Shown here: positions 53,401-61,389 of the stretch, one piece after another
How positions within the stretch are numbered: the first letter of the stretch is position 1
How the letters are laid out: each line of letters begins with the position of its first letter
Program-made: the position numbers and the translations under genes
Notes under the pieces: model-generated
The model's database searches: none
What the model saw: the letters and a program-made list of their open reading frames with translations, nothing else
Told to the model about the DNA's origin: nothing
Assembly: GCA_948144175.1 (NCBI GenBank)
Contig: CANXME010002181.1
Location: 310,001-374,000, forward strand
DNA length: 64,000 nucleotides
DNA from: Closterium sp. NIES-65
Lineage: Eukaryota; Streptophyta; Zygnematophyceae; Desmidiales; Closteriaceae
Direction of reading: 5' to 3'

Positions 53401-56304
53401 CCCCCTCAGGTTCCTGCCCCCTCAGGTGTGTCCCAGGTAGACGCCGTTGACCCGGTCGAGGTTACTGGTGACTCTGGTGCTGCTGCGGGTGCTGAGCTTG
53501 GGGATGCTGACTCTGGGGGTGCTGTGCGCGGGGGTGCTGAGCCTGGGGGTGCTACTGCTGGGGGTGCTGGGCCTGAGGGTGCTACTGCGGAGGGTGCGGA
53601 GCCTGGGGGTGCTGAGCCGGGGGGTGCTGTGCCTGGAGGTGCTGGGTCTGGGGGTGCTGGGTCGGGAGCTGCTGAGCCTGGGGGTGCTGAGGTGAGGGCT
53701 GCTGAGCCTGGGGGTGCTGCGTCTGGAGCTGCTGAGCCTGGGGTTTCTCCTGCTGCTGCGTCTCGCCGGGAGCCCCTCTCTCCACAGGAGCTGCGCGAGT
53801 GGTTCGCTCGCCGCTGGAGGCGTGCTGCTGAGTCTGGAGGTGCTGCTGGAGCTGGAGCTGGAGCTTCTTCGACCGTCGAGGGTGCGGGTGCTGCCGGTCC
53901 CGGAGCTGCTGGACCTACTGGTCCTCCTGGAGCTGGAGCTGCTGAGGGCGTTGGTGCTGAGCCTACTGCTGTTGGACCTGCTGCTGGAGGTGTGGGTGGC
54001 GCTGGTGCTGTCGCTGAGGGTGCTGGTGCTGTCCCTGCTGAGTCTGGAGCTGCCGCGCGGCCTCGGCCGTACTTCGTTCCGCTCCTGCAGCAGGTTCTTG
54101 GTCTTTCTCCTCCAGTAGAGGGTCCACCGCTTGTCCAGTCGCAGTCCCTGCTGGAGCCTTCCTCTCCACTGCCTGCTCCCTCTCCTTACACTGGTCCTAC
54201 TGGAGGTCTTGCTGAGCGTCGTGAGCCTGCGTCTCGTCCCGCGTCGCCTGTTCGTGCTGCTCGCGCTAGTGGTCGCAGTTCGCGTCAGCGTCCTCCTCCT
54301 GTCCCTGGCACGCAACGGATGTCTTTGCGTCCGTCCACTGCTCCTCTGCGTGCCCCTTTGCCTTCTCCTCCTGAGTCCTCTCTTCCTGCGCTTGCCGACC
54401 CTGAGTCGGACTCTCTTCGTGCTGCCAGTCCTACTGTCACGCGTCTGCTTGCTACTGTCGTCACTGACCCCTCTTTTGAGTCCACTGCTGCGTCTGCTCT
54501 AGTCGCTGAGCTCGTCGACTTTGCTGCTCGCTGTCATCTCGACTACGCTGCTAGTCTTGTTGCTGAGTCTGCGTCTGTCTGTCCTTCGTCCGTCGAGGGT
54601 GAGTGTGCTCTTGGCACGGACGTCCTAGAGGACAGGCAGGAGGAGTTACAGTGTCTAGCGGCTGCTTCACCTCATCTCGCGTCTGTACTGCTTGCCCCTG
54701 AGGGAGACCCGGATGCACTAGACATCCCGACTCCGCGTTCTTACGCGGAGGCCGTAGAGGGTCCCTACTCCTCTCAGTGGCAGGCAGCTATGGATGCAGA
54801 GATGGCTTCCTGGAAGTCCACAGGCACCTACGTTGATGCGGTTCCCCCTCCTGGGGCGAACATCGTCAGTGGCATGTGGATCTTCAGGGTGAAGCGGCCG
54901 CCGGGCTCTCCACCTGTCTTCAAGGCACGGTACGTTGCTCGTGGCTTCAGTCAGCGGCAGGGAGTTGACTACTTTCAGACCTTCTCTCCCACCCCGAAGA
55001 TGACTACTCTTCGGGTGCTGCTGCACATAGCCGCTCAGCGCGACTACGAGCTTCACTCTCTCGACTTCAGCACTGCGTTCTTGCAGGGTAGCCTGCACGA
55101 GGAGATCTGGCTTCGCCGTCCACCTGGCTTCACTGGGACTTTCCCTCCTGGCACCCAGTGGAGCCTCCGACGGCCAGTCTACGGTCTCTGTCAGGCACCG
55201 CGTGAGTGGCACGACACACTGAGGACTACGCTTGCGGCTCTTGGGTTTGCTCCTTCTACTGCTGACCCGTCGCTGTTTCTTCGCACCGACACTTCCCTGC
55301 CGCCGTTCTACATCCTCGTGTACGTCGACGACTTGGTCTTTGCCACAGCGGACATTGTTGGACTCGCCTACGTGAAGTCCGAGCTGCTGAAGAGACACAC
55401 GTGCACAGACCTGGGTGAACTGCGCAGCTACCTTGGCTTGCAGATCACTCGGGACAGAGCACGCCGCACCATTACCTTGACTCAGTCACACATGGTGCAG
55501 CAGGTCCTTCAGCGCTTCGGCTTCACGTACTCCTCGCCTCAGGCCACTCCTCTGCCTACTCGCCACTCACTCTCAGCTCTGCCTTCGGATGAGTCCGTAG
55601 AGTCGAGTGGCCCATATGCAGAGCTTGTTGGCTGCCTCATGTACCTGATGACCTGCACACGACCTGACCTTGCATACCCTCTGAGCATTCTTGCTCGCTA
55701 TGTTGCTCCTGGGAGACACAGACCAGAGCACATGGCTGCAGCGAAGAGGGTATTGCGCTACTTGTGCAGCACGTCGGGCATGGGGCTTGTGCTTGGAGGG
55801 CGGAGTCCAGTGGTCCTTACCGGCCACGCGGACGCTTCTTGGGCTGACGACCAGGCTACGCAGCGGTCGTCACAGGGTTACACCTTCAGCCTTGGTTCCG
55901 GCTCTGTCTCGTGGCGGTCTACTCGCTCGTCTTCGGTTCTCGGCTCCAGTTGTGAGGCTGAGATCTACGCCGGGGCCATGGCTGCACAGGAGCTTCGCTG
56001 GCTCACCTACCTGCTGACTGACCTTGGAGAGCCGCCTCGTTCTCCTCCAGTGCTGTACGTAGACAACAAGGCCATGCTGGCCTTGTGTCGAGAGCAGCGC
56101 TTGGAGCACAGAACGAAGCACATTGCTCTCCGCTACTTCCTTGCTCGTGAGCTGCAGCAGCGTGGTCAGTTGCGACTTGCGTACGTGGCGTCTGAGGCCA
56201 ACACTGCTGATGTGTTCACCAAGGCACTCGCGCCTTGTGACCATCAGCGCTTTTGCACCCAGCTGGGTCTTGTGCCTGTCTTGCCTCACTTGCTCTCCTC
56301 TTGA
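50404..56304 (+). pseudogene. Cop-7 gag-pol polyprotein with a single amber stop
   Basis: ATG at 50404. One frame runs to the TGA at 56302-56304 except for TAG at 53050-53052, where Cop-3 and Cop-5 have CAG (AAHQ). At about 1966 codons it is the best full-length representative of the family. Order: gag N-terminus; in-frame C run (about 50866-50875); glycine-rich tract (about 51190-51425); finger-like C-X13-C-X3-H-X4-C region near 51573; protease DSGAS near 51960; pre-integrase HHRLGH..CVPC; DDE integrase (about 52620-52980). Then come an AEPGG-like spacer (about 53490-53750), RT with LDFSTAFLQG and YVDD (about 55060 and 55321), RNase H, and ADVFTKAL. The stop falls just after the integrase catalytic core. 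Confidence 0.94.
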
Positions 56305-56519
56305 CTTCACTTGTACTGTTACATATATTTATACCTGCTCTTGCTTGTTTAGTTCTATATATATATGTGTCTGTACTCCTGCATGTGAACTGGCCTCTGG
56401 CCCTGCTCTTGTGCTCGGACTGTGTGGTGACGTTGTGATCCACCCTGAGCTTGCTCTGCTTTGCTTTACCTGACTGGTCTTGTGACCCCTTGTTCTCCCC
56501 CACTTTGCCTATGGGGGTG

Positions 56520-56647
56520 TGTCAGATTTATATGACATAGTTTCTGTAGGCTTTAGTGGGGTAGCACATATGGGGTACAGGGTTTCTAGGGTTGTATTTG
56601 TACCCAATCTTCCATAGTCATTTCATTCCTGTTTTCCTTGTTTCACA
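56520..56647 (+). repeat. Cop-7 3' LTR, 128 bp
   Basis: One difference from 49219-49346. The right flank cgacc resumes the MULE-2 arm. Confidence 0.95.
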
Positions 56648-56652
56648 CGACC

Positions 56653-56719
56653 ACGGTAGCAATTCAAGGCTACGTGTGCAACGGCAAATCACCGTTTCTG
56701 GGTCTGGAGAAATTCTCTC
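56653..56719 (-). repeat. MULE-2 right TIR, part 2 (outer 67 bp)
   Basis: Continues the arm after Cop-7 and its duplicated cgacc (56648-56652), ending in aaattctctc. Confidence 0.88.
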
Positions 56720-56728
56720 GAATGCGTC

Positions 56729-57345
56729 TCGACTCGAAGCAGAAAACGGAAAGTTGGAAACGCGCCATTGCGTGATTCTGTACAGAGCACAGCTCCCTTT
56801 GAAATAGAAACGTGTATAAACATGTAAACTTAAACAACAATAGGCAGACTCAATGAGAAGTTAAAGGGCCTGCAAAATTGGGCAAATGCTTAATAAGATA
56901 GAATAGCCATAGTGATGTAATTTCATAGGGCTATTTTATGCTGCAATCAGGTTTTGATCGTCTCAGGAATGTTCGCATACTACTTATTGGTGGTGGTGGG
57001 CCATGGACCTCAATAGCAGAGTGAATGTAAAATGCTTGTGAGGAATTAAAATATGCGCAAAAATGTATAAATAAGAGTACAGGAAGGAATATGAATCGAC
57101 CTAGCTAGCCAGGTACGCTAAAGCGTACATTCCCTTATTGCAGCGAAATTCAACTGTGCGACTCCAGTTGGTTACGAAACCGTTCGCGCAGAATCCTCGG
57201 TACTGCTGCTGCCTGATGCTGTCTACCCGACAGTCCAGATTCTTTCGTAACCGTTCGACCCTTCGTGTCACTTCCGTCCTTTCGTCTTCATCCTTGGTAG
57301 TGCGTGCTTCGATTGCTGCGGTAAGGAGTGCACAATAATAAAATT
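56729..57345. other. AT-richer unique sequence right of MULE-2
   Basis: Composition changes sharply to AT-rich between about 56800 and 57100. No transposon homology to the rest of the window was seen. It contains the minus-strand open frame described separately. Confidence 0.5.
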
Positions 57346-57364
57346 CAGAATTCAGTGTACGCAA
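57101..57364 (-). CDS. Unrecognised 87-residue open frame, possibly a last exon
   Basis: Minus-strand frame with a mixed, protein-like composition: a charged middle (RTTKDEDERTEVTRRVERLRK) that could form a helix and a C-terminus with several aromatic residues. It begins inside or next to the Gyp-2 LTR fragment, so its first residues are probably not original; it may be the 3' end of a gene truncated by Gyp-2. No family is recognised and expression is unknown. Confidence 0.25.
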   Translation of the reverse strand: MRTLNSEFYYCALLTAAIEARTTKDEDERTEVTRRVERLRKNLDCRVDSIRQQQYRGFCANGFVTNWSRTVEFRCNKGMYALAYLAS

Positions 57365-60042
57365 CCTAGCTCGGTGCTATAACAATAATAGGAAAGCACC
57401 TAGCCCAGAATTCAGTGTACGCAACCTAGCTCGGTGCTATAACAATAATAAAATATAGGAAAGCACCTAGCCTAGGAAATCAAGCAATTCATGCAGGCAT
57501 AAAATAAACATAAACTACTAATAGCGTAATAAAGTAAAAGCAAGCATGCATGGCTAGCATAAGCCGTCGTACTCTCGCACGTCCCCCCCTCAAAGCTGGG
57601 TGGCGTGAGATAAACCTTGCTTGACAAGATAGACCTTGAGAGCACGGTGTGCATTGCCCATATCAGCTTCTACGACCCAACTGTCCTCCATGGGGTCGTA
57701 TCCCTTCCAGCGTATCAGGAACTCGACGGTCTTGCCGCCGCGGTGTTGATGAGTGAGAACGCGCTTGTTTTTGTGCTCTGGTTCGTCCTGTACGAGTACA
57801 GGTGGAGGTGGCGGTAGCTGCCGTCCCTGGAACTATTGGTTGGGGTCCTTGTAGGGCTTCAGTAGCTGAACATGGAAAGTGTTGTGAAGCTTTCACGAAT
57901 CTGGTAAGCGCAAGCAGAATGTAACCGGTGTTACCTGTGCCTCCACGAGAAATGGACCACAGAAGCGAGGCCGGAGTTTGGATGGAAGGTGAGACATGTT
58001 CAAGTTGCGTGTGTCAAGATGCACCTGATCTCCGACTGCGACTGAGTGATCTCATCGCTAACGATCGGCATACTGCTTCTGGGAGTTCTTCATCGTGGTG
58101 AGACGCCGCTGAGTCTTCTTTCATAGCTGCTGCATGGCTTGTGCGGCTTGGACGTGTGCTGGTGTGGTTGGTTGCTGTGGTGTAAGTGGTTCCCGTCCGT
58201 AACACAGGAAGAAATGAGTTTTCTCTGTGGCTGTATACGAGGCGTTGTTGTAAGCGAACTCTAGGGCTGGTAACTGTGTGTCCCAGTGGCTAATGTTGTC
58301 TTTGGAAGCTGTGCGCAGTAACTGTTCAACCACCTGATTGAGTCGCTCAGTCTGTCTATCAGTCTGGGGATGGTATGCTGAAGACATCGCAAGTTTAGTC
58401 CCCACCAGTCCCATGAGCTCCTTCCAGAACTTACTGGTGAATTTGGGATATCTGACTGAGATGAGTGTAGCGGGGATGCCATGGATGGTGATGATGCGGT
58501 CGAAGAAAAGTCGAGAAGTTGCTTCAGCTGTAGCTGTGGCGTTGGTCGGTATGAAGTGACCCATTTTGGAGAACTTATCGATCACTACGAGGATGGAATC
58601 ATGTCCCATTGAGGTCGAGGGAAGTCCTGTGATGAAGTCGAGGCTAACGACCTGCCATGGCTGCTCCGGTACGGGTAGAGGCTGAAGTAGCCCTACTTTT
58701 TTCTACTTGCTACTCTTCATTCGCTGGCATGTGTCACAAGAGGTGACGAACTGCTGCACGTCTGCTGCCATCCGGGGCCAGTAGTAATACTTTGCTATTC
58801 TCGCTAACGTCTTGTTGCTCCCGAAATGTCCCGCGTATGGAACATCGTGAAATTCCTCCAATAGGATCTGCCGTAGCGGGGCGTAACTCGGTACCCCAAT
58901 CTTTCCTCAACCCTCCCTTACCGCTAAGTCTTTCTCCCACTGTAACAGCTTCTAGTTCTCTGTCGTTGCTATTTCTGCGTCCACGGAGTACCCATGTTGG
59001 AATAGACCCTTCAGCAGAGGGTTCATCTTGTTGAGCTGGATGCCTGCTACATGACCTGGCTGGCTCAACACGTCAGCTTTGTTGTGTAGCCCGGGCTTGT
59101 AGATGATGTCATAGTGGAAGTGGGTCTCCAAGAAATCCACCCACCGCACCTGTCACCGTAAGAGCGTCGGCTGCGACTTCAGGCATTTGAGGTTGCAGTG
59201 GTCAGTGTAAACTGTGGTCTTGGCTCCCTCTAGGTAACACATCTACGCCTTGAAGACTACGACTATGGCTAAGGCTTCCGTGTCGTGAATGGGGTAGTTC
59301 AGTTCTGCTCCGTGTAGCTTCTTACTGAGGTAGGCAATAGGCTGTAACCCTTTTCCGCGATCCTGCATCAGTACTGCTCCGACTGCCTGGTCACTAGCGT
59401 CTGCTTCAACTACGTAGTCCTTGTCTGGGTCCGGTAGGATGAGTACTGGCGCTGTGGCCAGTGCTGTCTGTAGCTGTTCCATAGCTTGCTGATGAGAAGT
59501 ATCCCATTTGAAGGGTGTATCTTTTTTCAATAGGTCGGTTAGTGGCGCTACTACCTTAGCGTACTGTGGCACGAGCCTATTGTAATAGTTAGTGAAGCCG
59601 AGGAACTGCTGCAACTCCTTCACGTTCTCCAGAATTTTCCACTTCTTAACGGCTTCGATTTTCCGCGGGTCCACGTGTACACCCTTGGCACTCACCATGT
59701 GCCCGAGAAACTGCACCTTCTTCAATGCGAAGTCGCTCTTTGACAGCTTCACGTAGAAATTATTTTTCCGCAAGATCTCGAACACCTTCTGCAGATGCTC
59801 CATGTGCTTCTTCATGTTCTTGGAGTAGATGAGGATATCGTCCAGTTAGACTACTATACACTCATCATGCAGGGGCCGTAGGATGTGGTTCATCTCCGCC
59901 TGGAACGTCGTTGGTGCGTTGTAGAGTCCGAACGGCATCACCAAGTATTTGTAGGAGCCATATCTCCTATGGAACGCCGTTTTGTGTATCGATTTGTCCG
60001 CGATCTTTACCTGCCAGTAACTCGACCGTAGGTCTAGCTTCG
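57346..60042 (-). mobile_element. Gyp-2: truncated, decayed chromovirus fragment
   Basis: A relative of Gyp-1. The 3' LTR part is 57346-57579, with a 60-bp internal tandem duplication (57346-57405 and 57406-57465). The polypurine tract and pol follow up to the middle of RT, where homology stops at about 60042. The gag, protease and 5' LTR are missing. Confidence 0.88.
57600..60042 (-). pseudogene. Gyp-2 pol remnant: RT, RNase H, integrase, eroded chromodomain
   Basis: Minus-strand pieces match Gyp-1 pol in order. RT palm to connection and RNase H start lie at 59815-59243 (includes [11 protein letters not shown] and EADASDQAVG). An integrase zinc-finger region (about 58940-58700) and the DDE core (58609-58121; the DRDPKF motif is now VRYPKF, losing the second catalytic Asp) follow, with a degraded chromodomain near 57780-57640. 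Many stops and frameshifts break the frame. The YLDD region near 59850 is also damaged. Confidence 0.85.
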
Positions 60043-60229
60043 TTGGAGTTGGCTAGAGCTCGCTCAGGCCTTTATTTTGGTGTTCTTATATTGTTATTTC
60101 TCTGGGCTTAGAGAGAGTTACGCTCTCAAGTTCATTTTAGGTTCATTTCATAATTGTTAGTACAAACCGAGCACACCCTAGGTTCAATTAGGGTTTCCAA
60201 CCCTCTCTCTTTTGTATCTCGACATTCTC
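60043..60229. other. Short unassigned sequence before Cop-8
   Basis: AT-rich sequence between the Gyp-2 break and the Cop-8 LTR, ending in the probable target base run ttctc (60225-60229). It may be part of another unrecognised element. No gene. Confidence 0.4.
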
Positions 60230-60364
60230 TGTCAGATGATTATATTACTGATGCATATATTTAGGCTGTAGTGGGGTAGCCCATAGGGGGTACAACCCAA
60301 TTAGGGTTGGTACTTGTACTTGTTTCATTTCATAGTGCAATCATTCCTCGCCTCTATCTCATCA
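60230..60364 (+). repeat. Cop-8 5' LTR, 135 bp
   Basis: tgtcagat ... ctcatca, containing taggctgtagtggggtagc, the family block. Confidence 0.9.
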
Positions 60365-60393
60365 TGGTATCGAGCAGGTTCCCTAGTAGGAAC
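60365..60393 (+). promoter_or_regulatory. Cop-8 PBS and adjoining hairpin
   Basis: PBS tggtatcgagcaggtt. The hairpin gttcc / ggaac (60378-60393) is at the family position. Confidence 0.6.
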
Positions 60394-60479
60394 TGTTCTT
60401 AGGGCCCACCTACTATTCCGTCCTGCCCGGAGCGCGCTCTGCCCTAGCCCGAGTCGCGCTGGGCCTTTTTTTTCCTTTG

Positions 60480-61335
60480 GCGGCCCGATCGCGTCGAGCC
60501 GCCCGCGATTTTTTTTGGCGCGCCACCTACGCGGCCTCGTCGCGCCGCCCCTAGACGGCCGCGCCGCGTCGCGCGTGCCGCCCTCCAGTCGCGCGCCGCC
60601 CCCTCTGACCCTCGCGACGCCGGCGCCGTCTCTGACGGCCCCGCGATCGCCTGCGACGGCCCCGCCGTCCCCTCTACCGGCCCCTCCACTGCACTTGACG
60701 GCCCCGCCGTCCCCTCTACCGGCCCCGCCGCTGCACTTGACGGCCCCGCCGTCCCCTCTGACGGCCTCGCTGTCCCCTCTACCGGCCCCGCCGCTGCTTC
60801 AGACGGCCCCGCCGCTGCTTCAGACGGCCCCGCCGCTGCACCTGACGGCCCCGCCGTCCCCTCTGACGGCCCCGCCGCTGCACCTAACGCCCCCGCCATC
60901 CCCTCTGACGGCCCCGCCACTGCACCTACCGGCCCCGCCGCTACCCCTGACGGCCCCGCTGCTTCACCTGCCGGCCCCGCCGCCTCATCTGCAGGCCCCA
61001 CCGTCTCACCAGCCAGCCCCGCTGCTGTACCTGACGGCCCCGCCGCTTCACCTACCGGCCCCGCCACTACCCCTAACGGCCCCGCAGCTGCATCTCCCGG
61101 CCTCGCCGCCCCAGCAACTGTACCGCCCCAGCAGCCGAGCCGCCCCAGCAGCCGAGCCGCCCCAGCAACCAAGCCGCCCCAGCAGCCGAGCCGCCCCAGC
61201 AGCCGAGCCGCCCAAGCCGCCCGAGCCGCCGAGCCGCCCGAGCCGCCCAGCAGCCGAGTCGCTGAGCCGCCCGAGCCGCCCGAGCCGCCCGAGCCGCCCG
61301 AGCCGCCCGAGCCGCCCGAGCCGTCTGCACTGCCC
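60480..61335 (+). repeat. Cop-8 GC-rich leader with tandem repeats
   Basis: Units of about 24-48 bp around ctgacggccccgccg (60640-61090), then gccgccccagcagccga units (61110-61210) and a run of the 9-mer gagccgccc (61225-61322). Noncoding. Confidence 0.75.
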
Positions 61336-61389
61336 TGTCTGGTGAGCACTGAGCTTTACTCTGCGCACTACCCTCACCCTACTGCTGTC

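Larger units (their letters stand above)
49219..56647 (+). mobile_element. Cop-7: nearly intact Ty1/Copia element in MULE-2
   Basis: LTRs at 49219-49346 and 56520-56647 (128 bp) differ at one position. The perfect 5-bp duplication cgacc lies at 49214-49218 and 56648-56652. Total is 7429 bp. PBS, leader, gag-pol and polypurine tract (atgggggtg near 56511-56519) are all present, and only one in-frame stop separates it from an open gag-pol. Confidence 0.97.
40793..56719. mobile_element. MULE-2: long-TIR Mutator-like element, host of Cop-6 and Cop-7
   Basis: The ends read gagagaatttctccagac (left) and its near-exact inverse (right). They are flanked by the perfect 9-bp duplication gaatgcgtc (40784-40792 and 56720-56728). 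Removing Cop-6, the palindrome next to it and Cop-7 leaves about 1.15 kb: two arms of about 560 bp around a centre of some 30 bp. It was therefore almost a pure inverted repeat (foldback-like) with no transposase. The arms match MULE-1. Confidence 0.9.
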
